This document shows positions 50,966-60,630 of a stretch of 64,000 bases of DNA, one piece after another. The notes below the pieces were generated by a model. The model ran no database searches. It worked only from the letters and a program-made list of their open reading frames with translations, and was not told where the DNA came from. The stretch is from contig NZ_SNUJ01000003.1 of assembly GCF_012027395.1 (NCBI RefSeq), positions 62,001 through 126,000 of the forward strand. Reading direction: 5' to 3'. The number at the start of each line of letters is the position of its first letter. Within the stretch, counting starts at the first letter, position 1. The position numbers were made by a program, and so were the translations under genes. This DNA is from Thermococcus sp. LS1. Lineage in GTDB: Archaea; Methanobacteriota_B; Thermococci; Thermococcales; Thermococcaceae.

Positions 50966-51454
50966 ATGAAAACGCTGATAGTTTCAGTGGGCAGGAGCAA
51001 AGAGAAAAGAACGATCTATGCCCTGGTGGTTATAAAATACGAAAACCTCGGGGAACTTAGGAGAAAATCTGGCTGGCTTAGACACATATCCGAGCTTAAA
51101 AAGCAGGAGAAAAGAAATTATGTCTCAAAGTTTCCTCAGAGGTTTGCGTCTATTAAATCTCTGTTGGACTACGTAGAGGTAACTCCTTATTTTGGCGACT
51201 TGCATGAGCAAATGGCCAAGTTTGAACGCGATGCAAGGGTTTTGATAATCGATGACGTCGTGCTATCAAAAAAGTTGTGAGAATATCAAAGCAGGAAAAA
51301 CGTTTTCAGAGAGAGTATTGCCAAGAAAAGGTGGGAGTTCCGTCACGTTGTTCTTTTGACTGACAACATCGCATATATCAGCCGTGAGATTTACGAACAA
51401 ACTCCTAACCTGAGGGCCCTTAAAAAAGCGCTCCGCAAAAAGGGGATATTATAA
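50966..51454 (+). pseudogene. Hypothetical gene interrupted by a single in-frame TGA
   Basis: From ATG 50966 the frame encodes 104 residues and meets TGA at 51278-51280. The same frame then stays open for 57 more codons to TAA at 51452, reading EYQSRKNVFRESIAKKRW and on to LRALKKALRKKGIL. That is composition and helix pattern consistent with the first part. A single change such as GGA to TGA explains it. The product would be a basic alpha/beta protein of 162 residues with VLIIDDVVLSKKL before the break and HVVLLTDNIAYIS after it. No start codon restores the second part alone convincingly. The family is unknown to me. Confidence 0.6.
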
Positions 51455-51466
51455 AAGGGCGATCAT

Positions 51467-51531
51467 AAGCCCTTCTCACGGTGCGTCCCCGGCTTCATGA
51501 GGGTCTACCGGGGCCACCACTCAAAGGGCTT
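51467..51531. ncRNA. Unidentified structured element (long interrupted hairpin)
   Basis: Three nested pairings form one long rod: AAGCCCTT (51467-51474) with AAGGGCTT (51524-51531), GGTG (51480-51483) with CACC (51515-51518), and CCCCGG (51487-51492) with CCGGGG (51508-51513). Small internal loops separate them, and the apical loop has 15 bases. On the minus strand a TATA-like GATTAAAAAC (51559-51568) would start transcription just before the structure, and a T-rich run follows its end. It matches no RNA family I can name; the 9-10-base terminal pairing argues against chance. Confidence 0.45.
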
Positions 51532-51662
51532 AGTCTTCATTATTCCCTCAACTTCAAAGTTTTTAATCTTTTCGTGAGAACTCCTGAATTTCAGTCGAGA
51601 TTCTAATTTTATTACGGCAATAAATATATTAGCGGGGTGAGATTTCCAAAAATGAACTCATT

Positions 51663-53567
51663 CTAACTCCAGAACCGCCTCAAATACAGCCTCATCCTCC
51701 CCAGATCAACGGGTCTCATTGTTTCCCGCATCCAGTCTGGTAGGTCCTTCTTTATGCCCTTCCACAGCAGGCGGTAGTCGAGGACGATTATTGACCCCTT
51801 CTCCTCCGCCGAGCGGTGAACCCTTCCTGCCGCTTGGACGAGCTTTCTGTGGGCCGGCAGGTAATAACCGTAGTATCTACCTTTGCCCGGGAACTTCCTC
51901 TCGAAATACCTTATCTGGGCCTGAACCCTTGGCGTCGGCCTCGCGTAGGGGATACCAACTAAAATGACCCCGTTCATCTCGTCACCGCTGTAGTCCTGTC
52001 CTTCGCTGTTTCTCCCACCCATAACACCCAGCAGGACAGCTCCTTTACCTCTCGCGTGAGCTTTGAACTTGGCAACGAGCAAATCGTTCTCCTGAGATGT
52101 AGCGCCCTGTTTCTCTATGAATATTGCTTTCCCCGTCTCTTCGAGGCGAACCTCCAGGTTTGCCGAGAGCAACCCCTGCAGAACCTCATATGATGCGGTA
52201 AAGACACCGACGTTCTTTGGGATAAGCTTAACTGCTTCGACGATGTAGTCAACCATCCGCTTATAGACTTCCATCGAGCGCTCCTCACCACGCGTTGAAA
52301 CATCCTTTGCAACCAAAACCTGAGCGTTTTCGCGCTTCACCATGCGTGGGAACTTCTTCAGCTTGGCGTTTTCGATGCCCATAACGTCGCGGAAGGCTTC
52401 GAGAGGTGTGAGCGTTCCCGACATGAATATTGCTGACTGGACGTTCTTTACGAAGCTCAGCGCCTTTGAAGGATCCAACGCCACGAGCTCAAGGCTGAGG
52501 CCTTTGTCCCTGCTCATCAGAAAGAGGTAATCTTCCCTGCCTATGAGCGAGAGCCAGAAGAGGAGGAACTCCCCAACGCGGCCGATGTAGGAGCGCGGTG
52601 GCTTGCCCTTCTCTATCCTGTCCTCCCTTATTGAGTCTCCAACCGCCACCATCTCGTTGAGGGTCTTGACTAAATAGCGGCCGTCGAGGTTAAGTATATC
52701 CATGACATGGGCGAAGACAAGCTCCGGCTGAATCGGTACCTCGTGAACGTCCCTTTCTCTCAGCTTCTCCTCATAGAGCATTTCAAGCCCCTTTCCGAAG
52801 ATGCTCAGAAAGTTTGCTATCTCGTGCTCTCTGTACTCGTCGGCCTCCTTTATCGCCCTGTTGACGGTGTGGATGCTCAGCCTGTCGCTCAGGGCGGAAA
52901 TAGCCTGGTCAGGAAGGTTGTGGGCCTCATCGAAGACGACGATTAGATCAGAATAATCGATGTCGAGTGAGCTGAGGAAGTTCTCCCTTATCGTTGGGCT
53001 GAGAAGGTAGAGGTAGCTCGCGACTATGACGTTGGCCTTTTCCGCTATTCTTCTCGTCAGGTCGTAAGGGCAGAGCTCCAGCGTTTGGGCGTAGTCGAGT
53101 ATCTCCATCGGATGGCTTGGCTCCTGAAGGAAAAACTTGACCAGCTCATCGAACTCGGTCTTTTTCTTCTTCTCGTTCTCATAGAAGGGGCACTTGCCGA
53201 GCTTTTTCAGGTTTTTGCAGACGACCATGGCGTTGTAAGCGTCGGTTGTAAACTGGGTCAGATAGCTGTGAAGGCACAGATCCTTCCTGCTCCTTAGCTC
53301 AACGCCGGAAACGGGCGTTTTCCTGTTTATCGCCTTCAGCTCCTCTATAACGCGGTCCATTTGTCTGTGGGTTCTCGCCAGATAAAGAACCTTGTAGCCC
53401 ATTTCGATGGCGTACGGCAGAATTCCAGCTAAAACGCTTACAGTCTTTCCAAAGCCCGTTGGGGCCTCGATTATAGCGTTTTCACCGTTTTTAACGGCCT
53501 CGTCAACGAGCTCTATGAACTCTCGCTGGTGGGGTCTGAGGCTCTCGTAGGGGAAGTATTCGCTCAT
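51663..53567 (-). CDS. XPD/Rad3/DinG-type DNA helicase, 634 aa
   Basis: Superfamily 2 5'-3' helicase. Walker A APTGFGKT lies near residues 35-42 and VFDEAHNLPDQ is the DEAH box. A cysteine set (DLCLHS, VVCKNL, GKCPFY, LELCPYD) in the right place can hold the 4Fe-4S cluster. Motif VI is QAAGRVHRS near the C-terminus. It is likely involved in repair. ATG 53567 is used, since a TATA-like GTTAAAAGCG sits about 30 bases upstream; an extension to 53654 crosses this promoter and is rejected. Distinguishing XPD from other DinG-like archaeal helicases needs a tree. Confidence 0.9.
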   Translation of the reverse strand: MSEYFPYESLRPHQREFIELVDEAVKNGENAIIEAPTGFGKTVSVLAGILPYAIEMGYKVLYLARTHRQMDRVIEELKAINRKTPVSGVELRSRKDLCLHSYLTQFTTDAYNAMVVCKNLKKLGKCPFYENEKKKKTEFDELVKFFLQEPSHPMEILDYAQTLELCPYDLTRRIAEKANVIVASYLYLLSPTIRENFLSSLDIDYSDLIVVFDEAHNLPDQAISALSDRLSIHTVNRAIKEADEYREHEIANFLSIFGKGLEMLYEEKLRERDVHEVPIQPELVFAHVMDILNLDGRYLVKTLNEMVAVGDSIREDRIEKGKPPRSYIGRVGEFLLFWLSLIGREDYLFLMSRDKGLSLELVALDPSKALSFVKNVQSAIFMSGTLTPLEAFRDVMGIENAKLKKFPRMVKRENAQVLVAKDVSTRGEERSMEVYKRMVDYIVEAVKLIPKNVGVFTASYEVLQGLLSANLEVRLEETGKAIFIEKQGATSQENDLLVAKFKAHARGKGAVLLGVMGGRNSEGQDYSGDEMNGVILVGIPYARPTPRVQAQIRYFERKFPGKGRYYGYYLPAHRKLVQAAGRVHRSAEEKGSIIVLDYRLLWKGIKKDLPDWMRETMRPVDLGRMRLYLRRFWS

Positions 53568-53616
53568 GGGAAAGAGTTTTAACGGCTCGCTTTTAACTTT
53601 TCCCCAGGTGGGAGGA

Positions 53617-53940
53617 ATGGAAGAAAGGGACAAGAGGCTCATTGAATACACCATAGAGGCGTTGATCGTAGCCTGGCTGAGCTATCTGTTCTTCTACCAG
53701 AACTACCTGCTCTACAACTGGCACCGTGGGCTACCTCTCCCCTCGAAGTGGCCCTTCCTCCTGGTGGGCATTGGCATGGGTGCACTCTTCTTCTGGTATG
53801 AATGGAGGAAGTTTGAAAATGAGCTTTCCGAGGGGAGCGTTTCCACGGAAGGAACTTCTGGAACCCCAACTATCACCAACGAGATGCCAGAAGACAGCTC
53901 TCAGGAACTCCTGAACGAGAATCCCATGAATGATGAATGA
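53617..53940 (+). CDS. Small two-helix membrane protein, 107 aa
   Basis: Two hydrophobic segments, about residues 12-30 and 43-62, are followed by an acidic, Ser/Thr/Glu/Asn-rich C-terminal tail of about 40 residues. The ATG at 53617 follows GTGGGAGGA; an earlier ATG at 53566 lies across the divergent helicase promoter. No family is recognised. Confidence 0.65.
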   Translation: MEERDKRLIEYTIEALIVAWLSYLFFYQNYLLYNWHRGLPLPSKWPFLLVGIGMGALFFWYEWRKFENELSEGSVSTEGTSGTPTITNEMPEDSSQELLNENPMNDE

Positions 53941-53956
53941 GGTTCTCTGAGATCGT

Positions 53957-54667
53957 TTACTGTCCGTGCTCCTCAATTTTAACCATATATCTTCCGGCCA
54001 GCTCCATTCCAGTAAAATCGTCCTCTGACACGTCCAGAATGTTCTTTCCGACCTCTATTATAGAGCTTCCCGACGCCGTCTCGTACTCTACCTTTTCAAT
54101 GACTCCTCTGAGAACTTCCGCGACAAACCTACTATCCCCTGCCTCCCCAATCATTCTGAATGACCTCCTCCCTGTTTTTAGCATCACGTAGCGGAGCAAA
54201 TGGGCAAGCAGTGGGGCTCTAAACTCCTTGAGGATGAACTCCCGCGCAGAACCGAAGACGAGCGGGGCAATGATGTGGTGGCTCTCCGCCATTCTGGCGA
54301 GGGTCTTACCGGAGCCCTCGGCGATTAGCCTGAGCTTCTTTCCGAGCAACTTCTCGCCAGGAATGTCGGCAGAAGCTCTAGCCAGCAGATTCCCATCGTC
54401 TGCCATGAATGACAGGATTAAAAGACCCTTCCGACCTTTTATTACGTAGGTAACGTGGGGTTCGTTGAAGGCCAGCTCAAGGGCTCCCTCGAACTCGAAC
54501 TTCCAGAGGAAGCTCTTAATGGAGAGTTTCGCAATAAGCCTTTCTTCTGCCTTAGTAACCTCTGCACGGTATGGAAACGTTGGGAAGAGCTCCTCAGGAT
54601 TCACCGCGACGCTTATTAGAGCTTCCCATCCTCCTGAGAAGGGCACCCTTGCCGTCTTTGACTCCAT
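53957..54667 (-). CDS. Conserved hypothetical protein, 236 aa
   Basis: Unknown. The N-terminal 150 residues show long amphipathic strands and a single helix in an order resembling SRPBCC/START-like lipid- or ligand-binding domains (for example FEFEGALELAFNEPHVTYVIKG), followed by a helical C-terminal part. No cysteines, signal peptide or membrane helix. The ATG at 54667 follows GGTGCTCGGC; GTG 54676 is an alternative. It is convergent with the small membrane protein gene (16-base gap). Confidence 0.6.
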   Translation of the reverse strand: MESKTARVPFSGGWEALISVAVNPEELFPTFPYRAEVTKAEERLIAKLSIKSFLWKFEFEGALELAFNEPHVTYVIKGRKGLLILSFMADDGNLLARASADIPGEKLLGKKLRLIAEGSGKTLARMAESHHIIAPLVFGSAREFILKEFRAPLLAHLLRYVMLKTGRRSFRMIGEAGDSRFVAEVLRGVIEKVEYETASGSSIIEVGKNILDVSEDDFTGMELAGRYMVKIEEHGQ

Positions 54668-54760
54668 GCCGAGCACCCTTGTACATTGTCCCTCTAAGAG
54701 ATGCTCTGACCGGTTTTTAAAGTTGGCGTTAGAATGTGAAGAAGAAAACGGAAGAAACGG

Positions 54761-55837
<1,077 letters not shown>

Positions 55838-55949
55838 CTAAATGCTCGGGCGGGAGATATTTAAGGTTTTAGGTGTAGTAACAACCCATTGATAGTCATG
55901 TGCCCATTTAAGCGCTGTTAACAGATAAAAGAGTAGAAGTAGAGTGTGA

Positions 55950-57512
55950 TTAACGGATAGTCTTTAAGGCAAGATCTAATACTGCATTTATGTAGCTGTT
56001 ATAGTCCATCGCCTGTGTCGCTGCTGGGTTTATGAGGCTGTCCACAATAATTGGGGTTGCCAGTCCGACTATAATACAGATTACTGCCAATACCAAACAA
56101 ACTAAGCTCATGCTGGCATGCTCTTTGATCTTTATATCCTTCCTTGGTTTGCCCAGCCAAATAATGTAGAACACCCTTACATAAGCTACCAGCGCAATTA
56201 CAGAACTTATCACTAAGATTAACGCTAGACCAAGGTCCTTCTCCATTAAAGCATTGAAGAGTAGCAGCTTGCTGAAGAACACGTTTAATGGTGGAACACC
56301 TACGAGGCTTAATGTAGCTATTGCAAGGCTGAACGTCGCAACTGGCATCTTTTTACCCAAGCCAGCCAGATCATCCACGTTCCTTGAACCAATGGCGTGA
56401 ATAAAAGCTCCTGCCGCTAGGAACAGCAGAGCTTTGGCAATGGCATGGTTGACCAGGTGGAACAACGCGGCCTGTAGTCCTAGTTGAGTGCCAAGTCCAA
56501 CCGCCATGAATAGATAACCCATGTGCATTATTGTTGAATAAGCAATGAGTCTCTTAACGTCCTTCTGGACTGTCATCATTGCAGCGCCGAAAAGGGATGA
56601 TACTGCACCAAGGACAACGACGATGTTACTCAATACGCCGACTATGCGGGCCAATTCTGGAATTAGTGTACCCCCGTAGACTGTGTAGAGGAATCTGATG
56701 AGTGAGTAGACGCCGACGTTGACGACTAGTCCTGAGAGTATGGCTGAGATTGGGCTTGGTGCTGCTGGGTGTGCTTCTGGGAGCCAGAAGTGGTTCGGGA
56801 CTATGGCAGACTTAATCAAGAACGCCCAAGTAGCCAACGCCAAAGCAACACCTGAAGCTATCACAATATTGCTGACTGGTGAATTAGTAACCGGAAAGTT
56901 TAAACCGTGGACTTTTGCTGTCAAATCGGCAAGATTCACCGTGCCAAAGGCACCATAAATTATTCCAAGCGCGAGGAAGTACATTGTGGTTCCTACGGCA
57001 CCTATTAGGGCGTATTTGAGGCCAGCGTACACTGAATCGCCTCTATCGCGATAGAACATCACCAGGGCATAGGCTGCAATACTCGTAACTTCTATCATGA
57101 CGAAAAGATTGAATGCATCCCCGGTCAACAGGACTCCCAATAGTCCGGCCTCCAGGCCCAGATAGAGCGTATAATACCACTCCAGACCATTTTCGTGTTC
57201 TAGGTATCTATACGAGTAAATTGAGATCAGGAACATAAGTCCAGCGGTCACCAAGGCAATTAAGGCGCTTAGCTTGTCGACTTCGTAGATTACACCAACT
57301 GGTGCACTCCATCCTCCGAAAGTGTAGACTAATGGCCTGTCCGAGGCGTAGGTTTTCTGGAAGAGTTTGAAAGTGCTAACTAAAGCCAAGCCAGTCCCTA
57401 TTAGGACGTAAGCCTGGATTATCTTTCTGTTTCCTTTGATTATGATTGAGAATAAAGGTAGTGCGAATGCGAAGATTACAGGAATGACTGGAGTAATGCC
57501 GACAACGTCCAT
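55950..57512 (-). CDS. Mrp-type antiporter subunit D (NuoN/NuoM-like), 520 aa
   Basis: Last gene of the hydrogenase-Mrp operon. It is a proton-conducting membrane transporter with about 14 helices. The catalytic lysine lies in a central helix segment WAFLIKSAIVPNHFWLPEAHP, and YSTIMHMGYLFMAVGLG and HLVNHAIAKALLFLAAG are family motifs. It corresponds to MbhH/MrpD and moves Na+ and H+. ATG 57512 is used after GAGGTGATGAAA; ATG 57518 is an alternative. The gene starts 11 bases after the stop of mrpE. Confidence 0.92.
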   Translation of the reverse strand: MDVVGITPVIPVIFAFALPLFSIIIKGNRKIIQAYVLIGTGLALVSTFKLFQKTYASDRPLVYTFGGWSAPVGVIYEVDKLSALIALVTAGLMFLISIYSYRYLEHENGLEWYYTLYLGLEAGLLGVLLTGDAFNLFVMIEVTSIAAYALVMFYRDRGDSVYAGLKYALIGAVGTTMYFLALGIIYGAFGTVNLADLTAKVHGLNFPVTNSPVSNIVIASGVALALATWAFLIKSAIVPNHFWLPEAHPAAPSPISAILSGLVVNVGVYSLIRFLYTVYGGTLIPELARIVGVLSNIVVVLGAVSSLFGAAMMTVQKDVKRLIAYSTIMHMGYLFMAVGLGTQLGLQAALFHLVNHAIAKALLFLAAGAFIHAIGSRNVDDLAGLGKKMPVATFSLAIATLSLVGVPPLNVFFSKLLLFNALMEKDLGLALILVISSVIALVAYVRVFYIIWLGKPRKDIKIKEHASMSLVCLVLAVICIIVGLATPIIVDSLINPAATQAMDYNSYINAVLDLALKTIR

Positions 57513-57522
57513 TTTCATCACC

Positions 57523-58008
57523 TCACTCGAATATCCTCTTCGCAAACTTTTCAAAGTCTGCAGAAATTTCTCCCTTAACCTGTTCAGGATCCTCCGTAGT
57601 TACGTTAATCCAGTTCACATACATGTACTTATCATCTAGATCTACAACTACTGTTCCTGGAGTGTTGGTAATTGAATTTGCGACTAGTGTCTTTGCATAG
57701 TCTGTTTTTACTCCAATTGGTACTTTGACAATCCCTGGCTCGTACTTTCCTGTAATCGTTCTCACCATAACGTCAACGTGGGACTTAGTCTCGGCCACGA
57801 GCATGTACCAAATGAAATATATCACAGTCCATAGCCATCTGGTAGGGTTCATGGCTTTTGTATCATTCTGGACTAAGTATCTCCCAATAAGCAATCCGAC
57901 ACTAATGGCTACGATTATCCCAGTAACTAAGTCAAATGGACTTGCAGACCCCGTAAATATGAGGTATGTGATGAATGTCAGCGTTGCAGTGGGGACCACA
58001 CCTTTCAT
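57523..58008 (-). CDS. Mrp-type antiporter subunit E, 161 aa
   Basis: Two N-terminal hydrophobic helices with YLIFTGSASPFDLVTGI, a third near 60-78, and a C-terminal cytosolic ferredoxin-like domain with LVANSITNTPGTVVVDL and YVNWINV, the pattern of MrpE/MnhE. Its ATG overlaps the stop of the mrpC gene by four bases. In the usual mbh operon the MrpE homologue stands first; here it stands next to last. Confidence 0.92.
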   Translation of the reverse strand: MKGVVPTATLTFITYLIFTGSASPFDLVTGIIVAISVGLLIGRYLVQNDTKAMNPTRWLWTVIYFIWYMLVAETKSHVDVMVRTITGKYEPGIVKVPIGVKTDYAKTLVANSITNTPGTVVVDLDDKYMYVNWINVTTEDPEQVKGEISADFEKFAKRIFE

Positions 58009-58409
58009 CGTTCACCACCCCCAAGTAGCTCCTGTTGAAGCTCTCTCGTGTCAACAGTCCCGTATAAACGGTAAATCTGGATTATTGCAAAGGCTAGGAG
58101 AACGTTAACGGCCATTCCAATAACCACCGCAGTAATCACTAGGGCCTGTGGTAGAGGGTCAACTGCTGTGCTGATGAACTGACTTAGTGTCTCCTTGCTT
58201 AAGTCGGGCAATATTGGCGGCATTACAGGATAAATTGAGCGATATCCAAGTAAAACAACAAGCAGGTTTGTAGTATCTCCCAAAATTGTTAGTGCGATGA
58301 GTTTTTTGACTAGGTTGGGCCTCCCCACGATACCATACAGGCCGATCATGATTGTCGCGATGAGTGATAGTATTATGATTGATAATATAAAGGGAACCGC
58401 ACTACTCAT
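58005..58409 (-). CDS. Mrp-type antiporter subunit C (NuoK-like), 134 aa
   Basis: Three membrane helices with GLYGIVGRPNLVKKLIALTILGDTTNLLVV between the first two and DPLPQALVITAVVIGMAVNVLLAFAI in the third, characteristic of MrpC/NuoK, including the conserved acidic and proline positions. ATG 58409 lies at a good distance from GGGGGGATG; ATG 58415 is possible. It overlaps the fused MrpB gene by eight bases. Confidence 0.9.
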   Translation of the reverse strand: MSSAVPFILSIIILSLIATIMIGLYGIVGRPNLVKKLIALTILGDTTNLLVVLLGYRSIYPVMPPILPDLSKETLSQFISTAVDPLPQALVITAVVIGMAVNVLLAFAIIQIYRLYGTVDTRELQQELLGGGER

Positions 58410-59172
58410 CCACATCCCCCCGTAAAAAGCGCTTAAATATGCTTTCTGGGATTGCTAGTAGGAGGAATACTGCAGTGAAGCCTGCTCCAACTGCTAGAAA
58501 TTCGAAGAAGTTGTAGTAAATCAGCGAACCGCCAATGAGCTGGCCGTTGATCTCTGCGGGAAATACTGGTTGGTTCTGCATGATGAAGCCTCCGCTAAGG
58601 AGTGGAACTAACGCCACTAACGCTATTCCCAGGAGTCCAATAGAACGCAGAATTAATGCCCTCGTCTTGTCCAAGCCATTTTCTTCTAGGGTATATTTTG
58701 AGTATGCTGCTATTATAAGGAGCGGAGCGACCGCGAGAGCAGAGCCGCCCTGAAAGCCACCACCCGGTGTCAAGTGACCGTGCAAGGCAATAGATGCCGA
58801 AACCGCAAGGATCATGACGACAATAATTTTCGTAACTGATTTGACTACTATGGTAAGACCTCCTGTGAATTCCTCTGTCTTCTGCTTTGCTGCCTTTTCC
58901 TGTCTTTTATTTAGCCTAAAGAGAGTTAGGCTTCCAATAATCGCAAGGAAGAATACCGCAGTCTCAAAGAGTGTATCAACACCACGATAGTCCCACAAGA
59001 TTGAGGTGACGACCTCTGGACTTTTAGCCGAGTAGTCCCCGAAATAACTATTCTGGAGGTAAAACTCACCTAGAGGTCTTACATCAGTTTGCTGGGGGAG
59101 TTTTGGAGCAATATAATAAGCCAATCCCAATATTGCCACAAGTATGATTACAAGTGGGATTAGCTTTTTCAT
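58402..59172 (-). CDS. Fused MbhE-MbhF/MrpB-type membrane subunit, 256 aa
   Basis: The N-terminal third (about residues 1-90) resembles MbhE or the MrpA tail, with the WDYRGVDTLFETAVFFLA motif. The C-terminal part (from about 108) is an MrpB domain, with the diagnostic SIALHGHLTPGGGFQGGSALA and two further helices. In mbh-type operons these are two separate genes, so this is a fusion. About six membrane helices in total. It is part of the ion-translocating arm. It ends inside mrpC and begins directly before the stop of the 84-residue subunit gene. Confidence 0.88.
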   Translation of the reverse strand: MKKLIPLVIILVAILGLAYYIAPKLPQQTDVRPLGEFYLQNSYFGDYSAKSPEVVTSILWDYRGVDTLFETAVFFLAIIGSLTLFRLNKRQEKAAKQKTEEFTGGLTIVVKSVTKIIVVMILAVSASIALHGHLTPGGGFQGGSALAVAPLLIIAAYSKYTLEENGLDKTRALILRSIGLLGIALVALVPLLSGGFIMQNQPVFPAEINGQLIGGSLIYYNFFEFLAVGAGFTAVFLLLAIPESIFKRFLRGDVDE

Positions 59173-59427
59173 TTACACCACCTCGTATCTCCCTGTTTTA
59201 CTCACAACGAAAACCAGGAGTGCTGAATATATTCCAACCGCTATAGCAACGTAGGCCAGGACAATGTCTGGTGCCATTAGGATGTAAAATGCGATTGCAT
59301 AGGCAATTGCCTGGACTGCCGAAAAGCCAATGGCTCTAAGCAGGTCTTTTTCAATAATTGCCAAGTATGAGAATATTAATCCGATGATTGTTGTAATTGC
59401 CAGCATTAGTAAGTGCACTTCAATCAT
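59173..59427 (-). CDS. MbhD/DUF4040-type Mrp subunit, 84 aa
   Basis: Three hydrophobic helices with IIEKDLLRAIGFSAVQAIAYA and LMAPDIVLAYVAIAVGIYSALLVF, typical of the MbhD/MrpA-fragment subunit. The ATG overlaps mrpG by eight bases. The stop is followed one base later by the ATG of the fused subunit. Confidence 0.88.
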   Translation of the reverse strand: MIEVHLLMLAITTIIGLIFSYLAIIEKDLLRAIGFSAVQAIAYAIAFYILMAPDIVLAYVAIAVGIYSALLVFVVSKTGRYEVV

Positions 59428-59779
59428 GCTTCTTCACCTCTGTTAAGTGGTCGCACTTGGGGTTCCATTGGACGAGCTTAGCTTTGTGAGCGGCGTACGC
59501 TAAGACATGGGCACCGGCAGGCGCTGCCAGAAGCACTATTATCCCTGTGACGAAACTAGCTCCTGCTATAGCATACTTGTGGGGAAGGAAATTGCTACCC
59601 AATGCTAAAAACCCGACACCGAATAACGGCACTACTGCACCCCCAATAGTTCCAACTGTTGCAGCGTGTAGCCTGATGTAGAAGTTGGGGAAGCGGAGTA
59701 GGCCTATGGCTCCAAACAGGTCGCAGATGCCGCCGATAGCTATCATGATGGCTCCGAGGTAGAACAGCACCTCACTCAT
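59420..59779 (-). CDS. Mrp-type antiporter subunit G, 119 aa
   Basis: Three membrane helices with the MrpG motif GAIGLLRFPNFYIRLHAAT (a conserved R-F-P...R-x-H-A-x-T) and a C-terminal cytosolic tail. The ATG overlaps the mrpF stop by four bases. Confidence 0.92.
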   Translation of the reverse strand: MSEVLFYLGAIMIAIGGICDLFGAIGLLRFPNFYIRLHAATVGTIGGAVVPLFGVGFLALGSNFLPHKYAIAGASFVTGIIVLLAAPAGAHVLAYAAHKAKLVQWNPKCDHLTEVKKHD

Positions 59780-60060
59780 GCTCCCACCTCTCTACTCACG
59801 AGGTATTTGGCTATGTAGATGTCCAGAAGATAAGCCCACAATGCTAGAGTTATAGCACCACTAATCAGAAAGACGCTTTTGAAGTAGACTGCCAGAATGG
59901 CCATGAATGCTGCGATATCGAAGCTCATGCAGTCTATTGCTAGTATTATGTCAGGTATTGTTGGACCTCTGAAAGCTCTAATTGCATAAATCACAAATGC
60001 AAGCAGGTAAAGCGGAATAATGAACTTCATGAAGATAATGAATGTGCCCTCAAGGCTCAT
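59776..60060 (-). CDS. Mrp-type antiporter subunit F, 94 aa
   Basis: Three hydrophobic helices with RAFRGPTIPDIILAIDCMSF in the first loop, the MrpF signature (R-G-P-t...D-r). ATG 60060 follows GGTTGAGG and lies inside the 3' end of the NuoB-like gene (11-base overlap). This marks the transition from the hydrogenase module to the antiporter module. Confidence 0.9.
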   Translation of the reverse strand: MSLEGTFIIFMKFIIPLYLLAFVIYAIRAFRGPTIPDIILAIDCMSFDIAAFMAILAVYFKSVFLISGAITLALWAYLLDIYIAKYLVSREVGA

Positions 60061-60625
60061 CCTCAACCCCCCTGATGACAATTCCCGGCATAAAGTGCCT
60101 CGTCTTTTCTGCTTCACTTATGAGCTCGGCGATCATCAGCTTCTCATTTGCCACAGATTCCTCCGGCTCGATATAGACAGTCTTCTTCTGTTTTGACTCT
60201 AGCATCCCACTAGCAACAGCCACACCGTAGATTATGGCCTCTGGCTTTGGGGGACAGCCAGGTATAAAAACCGTCGCGGGAGGCTCCATGTTGTATTCTT
60301 CTTTTAGAATCCTGTAGAGCTCTTTAACACCACCTATTACGGAGTAAGTATCATACCATATGCCCCCTCCACAGGCGCACGCCCCTATGGCCAGAACCAC
60401 TTTTGGCTCCGGAACCGCTTTCAGAGCGTCAATAACCTTTGGCAGACACTCCCTCGTAATTGGTCCGGTAAATGCTATGGCGTCTGCATGTCTGGGAGAG
60501 CCAACGAGCTTTATCCCGAGTCTTTCAACATCGTTTCGTGGTGCAAAGATATTTAGGATCTCTATATCACAGCCGTTACATGAGCCGGAGTTGAGATGAA
60601 AAACCCATAGACTATTTTTTACCAT
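60050..60625 (-). CDS. [NiFe] hydrogenase small subunit (NuoB/HycG-like), 191 aa
   Basis: It carries the proximal 4Fe-4S cluster next to the large subunit. Cysteines are in SGSCNGCDIEIL, IGACACGG and IPGCPPKPEAI, the pattern of NuoB and group 4 hydrogenase small subunits (MbhJ). ATG 60625 is preceded by GGGGTGAGATCC; the in-frame ATG at 60649 is less likely. It faces the cytoplasm and is bound to the membrane arm. It starts five bases after the end of the ferredoxin-type subunit gene. Confidence 0.93.
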   Translation of the reverse strand: MVKNSLWVFHLNSGSCNGCDIEILNIFAPRNDVERLGIKLVGSPRHADAIAFTGPITRECLPKVIDALKAVPEPKVVLAIGACACGGGIWYDTYSVIGGVKELYRILKEEYNMEPPATVFIPGCPPKPEAIIYGVAVASGMLESKQKKTVYIEPEESVANEKLMIAELISEAEKTRHFMPGIVIRGVEDEP

Positions 60626-60630
60626 GGATC

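Noticed and set aside
50966-51454. Selenocysteine at the internal TGA
   Set aside because: Thermococcales do not use selenocysteine, and the flanking sequence has no redox motif around the codon.
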